Assembly (NCBI GenBank): GCA_964486935.1
Contig: CAZAPG010000060.1
Location: 1-37,650, forward strand
Length of the DNA stretch: 37,650 nt
Direction of reading: 5' to 3'
Source of the DNA: CAZAPG01 sp964486935
GTDB taxonomy: Bacteria > Chloroflexota > Anaerolineae > 4572-78 > J111
Shown piece after piece: positions 1 to 7,967 of this stretch. Below the pieces are notes generated by a model that was given only the letters and a program-made list of their open reading frames with translations, searched no databases and was not told where the DNA came from. Made by a program: the position numbers and the translations under genes. Positions within the stretch are counted from its first letter, which is position 1, and each line of letters opens with the position of its first letter.

Positions 1-1556
1 CAACCGCAGCCCCGGTTGTTGTAGAAATGCGCGCAATAACCAAACGATTCCCCGGGGTGATTGCCAATGATAAAGTGGATTTAACCGTGCGCGCCGGAGA
101 AATTCATGCCCTGCTGGGCGAAAATGGGGCCGGAAAAAGCACCCTGATGAGCGCCTTGTGTGGCCTGTATCGGCCCGACGAAGGCGAAATATATTTGAGC
201 CTCAAGGGAAACGGTTTGCAGCGCGTTGATATTAGCTCGCCCGGCGATGCTATTGATATGGGGATTGGTATGGTTCACCAGCACTTTAAGCTGGTCTACC
301 CGCAAACCGTGGCCGAAAATGTTATTTTGGGCCTTAAAGGCGTCCCTTTTAACCTGGATATGCCCAAAGTTGAAAAAGAAATCAGTAACCTGGGCCGGCA
401 ATACCATATGCCGGTAGACCCCAAAGCCTATATCTGGCAGCTTTCGGTAGGAGAGCAGCAGCGGGTAGAAATTCTCAAGCTACTCTACCGGGGGGCGGAT
501 ATTTTAATTCTCGACGAGCCAACGGCGGTGTTGACTCCCCAGGAGTCGGAAGAATTGGGCCAAACCCTGCGCCAGATGGCCGGCGAGGGCAAAGCCATTA
601 TCTTTATCTCTCACAAACTGGATGAAGTGATGGCCTTTGCCGACCGGGTTACTGTTTTGCGCGATGGCAAAAATGTGGCCACGGTTGACGTGTCGCAAAT
701 AAAAGATAAGGCCGAACTGGCCCGGCTGATGGTTGGACGCGAAGTGCTGTTTCGTACAGAAAAGAGTAAAGCCGAACCCGGCCCGCTGGCGCTGCGGTTG
801 GAAAATATAGAAGCCATAAATGATAAGGGCCTGCCGGCTCTGCGTCAAGTGTCCCTGGAAATTAAAGGGGGAGAGATTTTAGGGCTGGCCGGCGTGGCCG
901 GCAACGGACAGCGCACGCTAACCGAGGTAATCACCGGTTTACGCAAAACAACCGGCGGACGAATCTGGATTCATGGCCGGGATATGACCGGCCAGTCGTC
1001 GCGGCAATTTATTGAAGCCGGGGTGGCTCACGTGCCCAGCGACCGGCTGGGAATGGGTTTGGCCGGCAATTTGCCCATCAGCGATAATTTGATTATGAAA
1101 GCTTACCGCAACCAGCCAATTTCAAATGGCCCGTTTATTAACTACAGAAGCATTGGCGAGTTTGCCAAAAAATTGATAAACAATTTTCAAGTGCTAACGC
1201 CCAACGTGGAAACGCCGGCGCGTATGCTCTCCGGGGGCAATCAGCAAAAGGCCATTTTGGCCCGCGAAATTACGGCGGGGCAGCAACTTTCGGGGGGACA
1301 GCCAACCTTGCTGGTGGCCGCCTACCCCACCCGCGGGCTGGATGTGGGCGCGATTGAAACGGTTCGTAATCATTTAATTCAGCAGCGTAGCCAGGGGGCG
1401 GCAATTCTGTTGCTTTCTGAAGACCTGGAGGAGCTGCTGAATTTGAGCGACCACATTGCGGTTATTTGCGAAGGAGAAATTATGGGCATTGTAGACCCCG
1501 CCGATACAGATATAGAAACGTTGGGGTTGATGATGGCCGGCGAAAGGAGGCAGTAG
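1..1556 (+). CDS. ABC importer ATPase, nucleoside/simple-sugar type (5' partial)
   Basis: This is a double-ABC ATPase that energises a BmpA/Nup-type importer, whose known substrates are purine nucleosides. The first nucleotide-binding domain has Walker A GENGAGKS, signature LSVGEQQR and Walker B ILILDEPTAVL. The second has a degenerate Walker A (GVAGNGQR), signature LSGGNQQK and a Walker-B-like stretch ending in PTRGLD; this asymmetry is usual for the family. An ATG lies at 27, but the frame stays open to the window edge and codes for APVVVE just before it. Family members normally start a few residues earlier, so the true start is probably outside the window. The gene ends 2 nt before the first permease. 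The substrate-binding BMP lipoprotein is expected just upstream. The exact substrate cannot be read from this sequence. Confidence 0.93.
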   Translation, partial: TAAPVVVEMRAITKRFPGVIANDKVDLTVRAGEIHALLGENGAGKSTLMSALCGLYRPDEGEIYLSLKGNGLQRVDISSPGDAIDMGIGMVHQHFKLVYPQTVAENVILGLKGVPFNLDMPKVEKEISNLGRQYHMPVDPKAYIWQLSVGEQQRVEILKLLYRGADILILDEPTAVLTPQESEELGQTLRQMAGEGKAIIFISHKLDEVMAFADRVTVLRDGKNVATVDVSQIKDKAELARLMVGREVLFRTEKSKAEPGPLALRLENIEAINDKGLPALRQVSLEIKGGEILGLAGVAGNGQRTLTEVITGLRKTTGGRIWIHGRDMTGQSSRQFIEAGVAHVPSDRLGMGLAGNLPISDNLIMKAYRNQPISNGPFINYRSIGEFAKKLINNFQVLTPNVETPARMLSGGNQQKAILAREITAGQQLSGGQPTLLVAAYPTRGLDVGAIETVRNHLIQQRSQGAAILLLSEDLEELLNLSDHIAVICEGEIMGIVDPADTDIETLGLMMAGERRQ

Positions 1557-1558
1557 CA

Positions 1559-2698
1559 ATGCCTTTCTATCTAAAGCTGGAAAAGCGTCTTGAGATATCC
1601 CAAACAGCTTACTATCTGGTGCCGATTATCTCGTTTGTGCTGGCCCTGTTGTTTGGCGCCGTGTTGCTGGCGCTGGCCGGGGCCAATCCCTGGCTAACCT
1701 ATCGGGCCATGCTGGAGGGGGCTTTTGGCACTGCCGCGCAATGGCAACAGGGGCAGTTTTACAGCCTGTCAGAAACCCTGGTTAAAGCCGTGCCGTTAAT
1801 GTTTACCGGGCTATCGGTGGCTATTGCCTTTAGAATGCGTTTTTGGAATATTGGGGCCGAAGGTCAACTGGTGCTGGGGGGCGTGGCGGCGGCGGGCGTT
1901 GCCCTCTTTTTTCCACAAATGTTTCCCTTTTTGCCGGAGAGTCGCTGGATTTATCTGCCGTTGCTGGTAGTGGCCGGCGTTCTGGCGGGGGCCATCTGGG
2001 GACTCATTCCGGCAATGTTGAAATCTTATCTTAAGGTCAATGAGATTATTACCACATTGATGTTAAACTACATTGCCATTCTCTGGTACCAGCAGCTTTT
2101 TCAAATATCCTGGAAAGACCCGCAAGGCTTTGGTTTTCCCGGCTCGGCCCTCTTTCCAGAGTTCGCCTGGATACCCCGGCTTAGTGGCCGGCTGCATTGG
2201 GGGTTGATTATGGCGATTGCCGCCGCCGCGCTGGTTTGGATAATTATGGACCGGACCCGCCGGGGGTATGAAATCAGGTTGATTGGCGAAAACGAGAATG
2301 CCGCCCGTTATGCCGGCGTCAGCCTGGCCCGTAACATTGTGCTGGTAATGCTGCTTTCCGGCGGTTTGGCCGGTTTGGCCGGCGTGGTTGAAGTGTCGGC
2401 TATTTCTCACCGGTTGCAGCAGGGGCTGGATGTCGGTAACGGCTTTACGGGTATTATTGTCGCCTGGCTGGCCAAGCTTAACCCCTGGGCGGCGCTAATT
2501 TGGGCCTTGCTGCTGGCGGCCCTGTTTGTGGGCGGCGACCAGATACAAATCAGTATGGGGCTGCCGGCCTCGGTGGCGCTGGTGCTACAGGGGGCCATTT
2601 TAATTTTTGTGCTGGGCGGCGATATTTTTACCCGTTACCGCCTGCGAGTTATCCGCTCAACCGCCCCTCACGCCGCCGCTCAACCGGCCGGCAAGTAA
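1559..2698 (+). CDS. ABC transporter permease, NupP/YufP-like
   Basis: First membrane subunit of the nucleoside-type importer, 379 residues. The protein is very hydrophobic with about 8-10 membrane segments. It has the family stretches around FWNIGAEGQLVLGG and YLKVNEIITTLMLNYIA, the EAA-like coupling region of BPD-transport-2 permeases. I start it at ATG 1559 (MPFYLKLEKRLE), not at the upstream in-frame codon 1466. A strong AAAGGAGG ribosome site sits about 8-10 nt before 1559, and 1466 would overlap the ATPase gene by about 90 nt. It is translationally close to its neighbours: 2 nt after the ATPase stop and about 20 nt before the second permease. Confidence 0.93.
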   Translation: MPFYLKLEKRLEISQTAYYLVPIISFVLALLFGAVLLALAGANPWLTYRAMLEGAFGTAAQWQQGQFYSLSETLVKAVPLMFTGLSVAIAFRMRFWNIGAEGQLVLGGVAAAGVALFFPQMFPFLPESRWIYLPLLVVAGVLAGAIWGLIPAMLKSYLKVNEIITTLMLNYIAILWYQQLFQISWKDPQGFGFPGSALFPEFAWIPRLSGRLHWGLIMAIAAAALVWIIMDRTRRGYEIRLIGENENAARYAGVSLARNIVLVMLLSGGLAGLAGVVEVSAISHRLQQGLDVGNGFTGIIVAWLAKLNPWAALIWALLLAALFVGGDQIQISMGLPASVALVLQGAILIFVLGGDIFTRYRLRVIRSTAPHAAAQPAGK

Positions 2699-2717
2699 AT
2701 AACAAACAGGTGAATTT

Positions 2718-3674
2718 ATGGATATTGCCCTATTAATTTCAATTTTGACCATCACCATTGTGGCCGGAACCTCGCTGGTGTATGCCACCATTGGCGAGAT
2801 TATTACTGAACGGGCCGGAATTTTGAACCTGGGCGTGGAAGGGATGATGATTATGGGCGCGGTCTCTGCCTTTGCCGCCGCCTTTCACTCCGGCAACCCC
2901 TGGGTAGGGGTGCTGACGGCCTTGATTGTGGGCGGCCTCATGGCCTCAATTCACGCTTTTTTGACTATTTCCCTGCGCGCCGACCAGGTGGTTTCCGGGC
3001 TGGCTTTAACTTTGTTTGGCACGGGGCTGGCCAGTTTTGTGGGCCAGCGGCTTGGGCCGGGCGGCGCGCCACTGGTGGGGCTGATTGGCCCCCGTTTTAG
3101 CGATGTGCCGATTCCGCTACTCAGCAACATTCCCTTCATTGGTCAAGCCCTGTTCAATCAGGATATTCTGGTTTACCTGATGTACATATTTGTGCCTGTC
3201 AGCGCCTATTTTTTGTATAAAACCCGGCCCGGTTTGCATTTACGCGCCATCGGCGAAAGCCCGCAAACCGCCGACGCCATGGGCGTGAACGTGTTTGCCC
3301 TGCGCTACCTGTACACAATTGGCGGCGGTATGCTGGTGGGGCTGGGCGGCGCGCACCTGTCGCTGGCCTACACCCCCGGCTGGACCGAGAATTTAACCGG
3401 CGGGCGCGGCTGGATTGTGATTGCTCTGGTTATTTTTGCCACCTGGGACCCGGCGCGGGCGGTGGTTGGCGCCCTGTTGTTTGGGGGAGTCAATGCCATT
3501 CAATTTAGGTTGCAGGCCATTGGAACAACCATCCCGGCCTCGCTGTTGAATATGCTGCCTTATATTTTAACCATTGTTGTGCTGGTGCTGATTACCTGGT
3601 TTGAGGCGTTCCGTAAACGGGTTGGCGCGCCGGCGGCGCTGGGGCTGCCTTATATGCGCGAGGAGCGTTCATAG
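2718..3674 (+). CDS. ABC transporter permease, NupQ/YufQ-like
   Basis: Second membrane subunit of the importer, 318 residues. It has the conserved family region ITERAGILNLGVEGMM near the N-terminus and GLHLRAIGESPQTADAMGV in the middle. About 8 hydrophobic segments are visible. An AGGTGA-like ribosome site precedes ATG 2718. It is the last gene of the three-gene run and converges on the surface-protein gene with only 30 nt between the stops. A short GGCGC-AA-GCGCC inverted repeat at 3674-3685 spans the stop. It has no U-tract, so I do not call it a terminator. Confidence 0.93.
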   Translation: MDIALLISILTITIVAGTSLVYATIGEIITERAGILNLGVEGMMIMGAVSAFAAAFHSGNPWVGVLTALIVGGLMASIHAFLTISLRADQVVSGLALTLFGTGLASFVGQRLGPGGAPLVGLIGPRFSDVPIPLLSNIPFIGQALFNQDILVYLMYIFVPVSAYFLYKTRPGLHLRAIGESPQTADAMGVNVFALRYLYTIGGGMLVGLGGAHLSLAYTPGWTENLTGGRGWIVIALVIFATWDPARAVVGALLFGGVNAIQFRLQAIGTTIPASLLNMLPYILTIVVLVLITWFEAFRKRVGAPAALGLPYMREERS

Positions 3675-3704
3675 GCGCAAGCGCCGGTGGTTCAATATTC
3701 GTAT

Positions 3705-6116
3705 TCAGGGTGAAACGATGATGTTGACACTCAACGGCCCGGTGACGGTGATGTATTCCGGCCTGACCAGAGTGTCCGTTATCAATCCATCGCCGGCGGC
3801 GAGGGTAATGGTAAATGTGCCGGTTTGGCTGTAGGTATGCAGCGGGCCGGTAAGGGTGCTGGTGATGCCATCGCCAAAATCCCACAGATAGCCGGCGGCG
3901 TTGGTGGAGCTATTGGCAAATGTGACCGTTAGCGGAACCGTACCGCTAATGGGGCTGGCCGAAAAAGCGGCCACAGGCGGGGCAACCGTGGTGATATAAC
4001 CGGTGCGGGTGAGCGTGTCGGTGGCGATTCCGTTACCGGCTGCCAGCGATATGGTAAACGCGCCGGCCTGGCTGTAGATGTGGCTGGGATTGGTTACGGT
4101 ACTGGTGATACCATCGCCAAAATCCCACAGATAGTCGGTGGCGTTGGTGGAACTGTTGACAAACGTAACCGTGAGCGGAACCGTACCGCTAATAGGGCTG
4201 GCGCTAAAATCGGCCACAGGGATAACGGTGGGGGTAAGCGTGGCTGTAGACGTAGGGGTCAACGTGGGCGTATCGGTTGGGGTAGACGTAGCGGTAGCCG
4301 TAGCCGTATGAGTGGGCGACGCCGTTGGGGTGGTGGTTTGGGTAGCCGTAGTGGTTTTAGTAGCAGTTTGAGTGGCCGTGGCGGTTTGGGTGGGCGTTTG
4401 GGTTGGGGTGGCGGTTGGCGTAATGGGCGTGCTGGTTGGAGTAGGCGTCATCGTTGGGGTTGAGGTAGGCGTGGGGGTATGGGTGGGCGTGGCCGTGGGA
4501 GTCACCTGTTCCCAGTTAAATTCCGCCAGTGCGGCCCCGGCTTCTTCGAAATATTCAACCACCAGCAAATAAGCGCCGTTCAACTGCCGGTCAACCGTAA
4601 ATACCTGGCTGCCATCGTTGTTTGACCAGGCGTTCAGCACCAGATTGCCGTCAATATAGGCCCGAATGCCATCATCGGCCCGCGCCCGGAAGCGGTAGAT
4701 ACCGTTGTTAAAGGTGACTCGCCGGCTCCATCGGGCCGAAAAGTTGCTGCCCGGCATCCCCTGCGCGGGCGAGCCGCTCCCCCAGTTAAAATTAATGGTT
4801 TTATCATTACGCGCAAAAGTGGGGCTGCCACTCAAAAACTGGTTTGACCAGTATTCGCCCTTCCAATCGGGGTAGGTGGGGGTGGTGATTTTTTCCCACC
4901 AAAAACCTATTTCGGCCCGACCGATACGCTCGTAATATTCCAGCCGCAGTTGGTGGACGCCTTCGGTTAGGGCAAATTCGGCGGTCACTTCGCGGCTGCC
5001 GCCGTCGCGCCACTCGTTGATGATTAGCTGGTCATTCACCCACAGCCGCGCCCCATCATCCACAATTATGTAAAAGCGATACAGGCCGCTTTCAAACTGC
5101 CAGCCCCGGCTCCAGCGAACCGAGAAGTTATCGGCGGGTACGCCCGGCGCAGGCGGGTCAAAATCCCACACAAAATCTATGGCTGTATCATTACGCGCCA
5201 GCGCCGGCGACCCGCTCAAATTGGGATTGTTGTAATATTCGCCCCGCCAGGCGGTGATAACCAGCGGCGTTGGCGTGAGGGTTGCGGTTGGCGGCGGCGC
5301 GGTGGACGTGGGCGTGGCGCTGGGGTTGGGCGTAGCGGTTGGGGTAGGGGTTTCCGGTAGAGGCGGCGCTTGAACCACCGGCACATTGCCCACGTTTTCA
5401 GCCGTTACAAATTGAGCCGCCAGCCAGCCGCGCTCGTCGGGTACGCCCGAAAATTTAATTTGCCACCACTGGCCATCGAGGCTGACGCCGGTAATTTCGG
5501 CGGTTTGACCGGCGCGCAGCAGCCCCAAAACCGGATAGGCCGTGCCGGGGCCGCCGCGAATGTTCAAATCGGTGCTGGTGGTTAGCGTGGGTTGGCCGGG
5601 CGCGGGCGTGGGCGGCGGCGAGACGGTTGGCGCCGGCGGCGGCGGCGAGGCCGGGCCATCGACCAGCCCAAAAATAGCCCGGTTAGACAGGTCGCTATCG
5701 GCCTGTTTGGCAATGACTGTAGCCAGCCTTTGGCTTTCCCAGCGCGGTTCGGCAGGAAAGGTAAAACTGATGGCAAAATTGCCTTGCGGGTCAACCGCGG
5801 CGCTGGCCACCTGCTGGCCCGGAAATTGGGTGTCGTCCGGGGCCATCAAATAGATATTTACGGTGCTGTTTGGCTGCCAGCCTTGCCCGCTAACGGTGAT
5901 TGGCGTGCCCGGCCGGCCCAATTTTGGCTCTACGGTAAAGCCGGGGATACGCACGATGGGCGTTTCGGGGGGTGGTTCGGGGCCAAGCACAAACAGATAA
6001 ACTCCGGCCAGGAGTCCGGCCAGAATGACAGCCCCGGCAATAACGGCCAGCACAAGATAAGAACTTAAATTGGATGGTTCAGAGTCCAGCGGCTCTGGGC
6101 GGCGTTTAGTTGTCAT
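3705..6116 (-). CDS. Membrane-anchored surface protein: SH3b, two PA14, Thr-Pro stalk, two PKD
   Basis: 803-residue extracytoplasmic protein. Order from the N-terminus: a short basic cytoplasmic end, one membrane anchor (about residues 20-44), an Ig-like segment containing VSGQGWQPNSTVNIYLM, a Pro-rich linker, a bacterial SH3 domain (LNIRGGPGTAYPVLG to GWLAAQFV), a second linker, and two PA14-like domains starting WRGEYYNNPNLSGSP and WKGEYWSNQFLSGSP. These are followed by a stalk of about 90 residues that is almost all Thr/Pro/Ala, then two PKD domains, each with YLWDFGDGITST. PA14 and PKD modules are known for carbohydrate or surface binding. The function here is inferred to be cell-surface adhesion or wall binding; no catalytic domain is visible. 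The C-terminus shows no sorting motif. The two PKD units are also close repeats at DNA level. Confidence 0.85.
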   Translation of the reverse strand: MTTKRRPEPLDSEPSNLSSYLVLAVIAGAVILAGLLAGVYLFVLGPEPPPETPIVRIPGFTVEPKLGRPGTPITVSGQGWQPNSTVNIYLMAPDDTQFPGQQVASAAVDPQGNFAISFTFPAEPRWESQRLATVIAKQADSDLSNRAIFGLVDGPASPPPPAPTVSPPPTPAPGQPTLTTSTDLNIRGGPGTAYPVLGLLRAGQTAEITGVSLDGQWWQIKFSGVPDERGWLAAQFVTAENVGNVPVVQAPPLPETPTPTATPNPSATPTSTAPPPTATLTPTPLVITAWRGEYYNNPNLSGSPALARNDTAIDFVWDFDPPAPGVPADNFSVRWSRGWQFESGLYRFYIIVDDGARLWVNDQLIINEWRDGGSREVTAEFALTEGVHQLRLEYYERIGRAEIGFWWEKITTPTYPDWKGEYWSNQFLSGSPTFARNDKTINFNWGSGSPAQGMPGSNFSARWSRRVTFNNGIYRFRARADDGIRAYIDGNLVLNAWSNNDGSQVFTVDRQLNGAYLLVVEYFEEAGAALAEFNWEQVTPTATPTHTPTPTSTPTMTPTPTSTPITPTATPTQTPTQTATATQTATKTTTATQTTTPTASPTHTATATATSTPTDTPTLTPTSTATLTPTVIPVADFSASPISGTVPLTVTFVNSSTNATDYLWDFGDGITSTVTNPSHIYSQAGAFTISLAAGNGIATDTLTRTGYITTVAPPVAAFSASPISGTVPLTVTFANSSTNAAGYLWDFGDGITSTLTGPLHTYSQTGTFTITLAAGDGLITDTLVRPEYITVTGPLSVNIIVSP

Positions 6117-6151
6117 AAATTAATAAATGTTATGATTTGTTGCATAGAGTA

Positions 6152-6180
6152 ACTATAACTCAATTAACGGCGATTATCAA
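6152..6180 (-). promoter_or_regulatory. Sigma70-like promoter of the surface-protein gene
   Basis: Read on the minus strand, TTGATA is followed after 17 nt by TATAGT. This is a good housekeeping-sigma match with ideal spacing, about 35 nt upstream of the ATG at 6116. It sits downstream of the terminator that closes the cytochrome gene, so the surface-protein gene is probably its own transcription unit. Confidence 0.55.
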
Positions 6181-6214
6181 CAAATGATTGACGTTAATCC
6201 CCCCGAATTTGTTC

Positions 6215-6260
6215 CCAACAAAAAAGCCCCGGCGATTTTTGTTTGAAAACCGCCGGGGCT
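6215..6260 (-). terminator. Rho-independent terminator of the cytochrome gene
   Basis: A perfect 10-bp GC-rich stem (arms 6251-6260 and 6225-6234, CGCCGGGGCT on the plus strand) has a 16-nt loop. On the minus strand it is followed by TTTTTTGTT. It lies about 25 nt after the stop of the multiheme cytochrome. Confidence 0.85.
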
Positions 6261-6284
6261 TGCAAAAAGGAGAGAACTGTTTAC

Positions 6285-7778
6285 TTACTCGCCAACAGGT
6301 TGTGGAATATCGTCAATATCGACCACGACGTCTTTATTCGCGTCGATTTCGTAGGGTAGCAGGTCATCTTCAGTTAAAAACAGGTCGGGGTTGCCGTGGC
6401 AGTTGTTGCACGTTTCGGTGCGGGTGGTGCGGCGCTGAATGGTGTGGGGGGTGGCGTAAGTCCAGGTGGGCAGGGCGTCGAAGTTGGGCAGCAAATTCTC
6501 GCCGTAGTAGGCAAATGATTCCGGGTCGATGGGCACATGGCGCAGCGTGACCCATTTCCAGGGGCGCTCTTCGCTCTGGCGGGGGTTTAGCCCAATTTTG
6601 ATGCCCATCACCGACGGTTCAATTTTGAAGAATGGCGTTCCCTCGTCGCTTTTTTGCACGTGGCAACTGTAGCAGTTTTTATAGTCGGCGGCGTGGCACG
6701 TTTGGCACGAGAGCCGTTTGAGATGAATGTTGGAATGCTCTTCTATTTCCGAGTTTTCCAGGGTGTCGGCATGGCAACCGGCGCTGGCGCAACTGGGGTT
6801 GTCCGGGCCATCGTAGCGATGGTTGGCTTCGTAATCCAGGTTGCCGTGCATCTCGTCGGCGGTGTGGCAGGCAAAACAGGGCATCCCACCCTTGTTCCAG
6901 TGCAAATCGGCGGGGATGCCTTCATTCCGGCCTTTGTATTCCATCTCGATGCGACTGCCGTGACAGCCGGTGCAGGTCAGGTTCATCGGCGGAACTTTTT
7001 TGAACTCGTGCCCGGCGGTCAGGCCGCCGCCCAGGTTGGTGGGCCGGCTCACATGGCACTGCCCGCAACTGGTGTGGCAGCTTTCGCAGTGGTTGCCAAA
7101 TGCTTCGGCTACCTGGGGCCAGGTTTCTTCGCTGGCGCGCTGCTGCACTATGGTGTAGTAACCGCGCAGCGTGCTGTGCAGGCTGTTGGCGTCGGTTTCA
7201 ACTTCGTTGTGGCACTCGCCGCAGGCTTCGGCGGATACCGGTTCGCGGCGCATGTCAAGGTGCGCTTCTTCCTTGTCATCAATACTGCCGTTGCCGCCGT
7301 GGCAGGCCACGCAGCCAATTTCACCATGAACGGTTTCTGTAAATCCTTCGCTGGTGATCATTACCTTTTCCCAACCCTCCAACGGAGGGACGGAGCCGCC
7401 TCAGCCTTCACCTTCGGATAGTTCCTCGATTACTTCCTCTTCTTTGGCAGTGGCAATCAAGCGCTCCTGGTCGGTGTGGCAACTGATACAGCTATCGTTT
7501 GAGACAACAACTGGCGAGGGCGTGGGCGATGGCGAGGGCTGAGTGGTGGGCGTAAAGGTGGGCGGGGGCGTTGTTGGCGTGGGCGATGGCGCTGCGGTTG
7601 GCGCTTCTGTGGCTGTCTCTTCTGCTTGAGCCACCTCTGTTACCTCGGCCTGGGTGACTGCTTCTTCTGTTGGCGGTGAGGCTGTAGGAGTCGAGCTGCA
7701 AGCCATAAGCGCGCCGGCTACAATGAAGGTGAGGGCAGCGATGATAGTTGCGGTTAGAAATTTTGGCGGTTGACTCAT
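6285..7778 (-). CDS. Multiheme c-type cytochrome lipoprotein with in-frame TGA (probable selenoprotein)
   Basis: I join two same-frame segments that are usually called separately. The N-terminal segment (7778-7404) has an export signal with lipobox LMAC (lipid Cys about residue 27), a Thr/Pro/Ala-rich linker and one heme motif CISCH (residues 97-101). A TGA follows at 7401-7403 (codon 126), in the context EGEG-TGA-GGSVPPLE. The C-terminal segment carries CVACH, CGECH, CESCH, CGQCH, CTGCH, CFACH, an unusual CX4CH (CASAGCH), CQTCH, CYSCH and CNNCH. This gives 11 heme motifs in about 497 residues. Without its front half the C-terminal part has no export signal, and c-type heme attachment happens outside the membrane, so it would be useless alone. 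The start ATG at 7778 has AGGAGA 6 nt upstream. A SECIS-like hairpin follows the TGA. Alternatives are a recent nonsense mutation or reinitiation at 7358-7382. Role: extracytoplasmic electron transfer; substrate unknown. Confidence 0.75.
7375..7403 (-). promoter_or_regulatory. Putative bacterial SECIS element in the cytochrome gene
   Basis: After the TGA (7401-7403, minus strand) comes a perfect 6-bp stem CCCTCC/GGAGGG (7384-7389 with 7375-7380) closed by the 3-nt loop GTT. The spacing from TGA to loop is 17 nt. A 2x2 internal loop and up to three further pairs (two GC, one GU) extend it outward. As I recall the published bacterial SECIS rules, they require a 4-16 bp upper stem, a 3-14 nt loop with G in the first two positions, and a 16-37 nt spacing. 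All are met. The GGAGGG arm could alternatively serve as a ribosome site for reinitiation. Confidence 0.55.
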
Positions 7779-7826
7779 GTGGTTCTCCTGTAGGTTGAGG
7801 GGTGGAATAACCCAACCGGGGCTTCC

Positions 7827-7846
7827 ACCCACTACCTGCGGTGGGT
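7827..7846. repeat. Short hairpin in the leader of the cytochrome gene
   Basis: ACCCAC and GTGGGT arms (7827-7832, 7841-7846) enclose an 8-nt loop, about 50 nt upstream of the cytochrome ATG. With the larger inverted repeat at 7857-7925 it fills most of the 189-nt gap between the rhodanese stop and the cytochrome start. It may be a leader structure or part of the inserted repeat; no U-tract follows on either strand. Confidence 0.35.
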
Positions 7847-7856
7847 AGTATTTATT

Positions 7857-7925
7857 ACGCGGAGATACGCTGAGGAAAATAGAATCTTCGAGAATCTCTG
7901 TGAAAGCCTCTGCGTATCTCCGCGT
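7857..7925. repeat. Long imperfect inverted repeat (REP/MITE-like)
   Basis: The arms 7857-7875 and 7907-7925 are 19 nt long and match as reverse complements with one mismatch (arm words CGGAGATACGC and GCGTATCTCCG). They enclose 31 nt. The element lies entirely between the rhodanese and cytochrome genes. Words such as CTCTGTG, TCTCCGCG and CTCTGCGTA recur in the intergenic element at 35418-35510, which suggests a dispersed, non-coding repeat family. Transcribed on the minus strand it would fold strongly between the two genes. Confidence 0.65.
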
Positions 7926-7967
7926 TCCCATTTGGTTGCGGCATGTCCGCTCAGGTAGAGACCAATC

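Noticed and set aside
4220..4500. Short-period repeats that could suggest a CRISPR or satellite
   Set aside because: They encode the Thr-Pro stalk of the surface protein in frame, with no spacers and no fixed repeat unit.
7358..7382. Separate cytochrome gene starting at TTG 7382 or ATG 7358
   Set aside because: It would lack an export signal needed for c-type heme attachment, and it lies in the same frame as the preceding lipoprotein segment. Kept only as an alternative.
6654..7421. Plus-strand open frame of 255 codons opposite the cytochrome gene
   Set aside because: The minus strand carries ordered heme motifs and a terminator; the plus frame has no recognisable domain or ribosome site.
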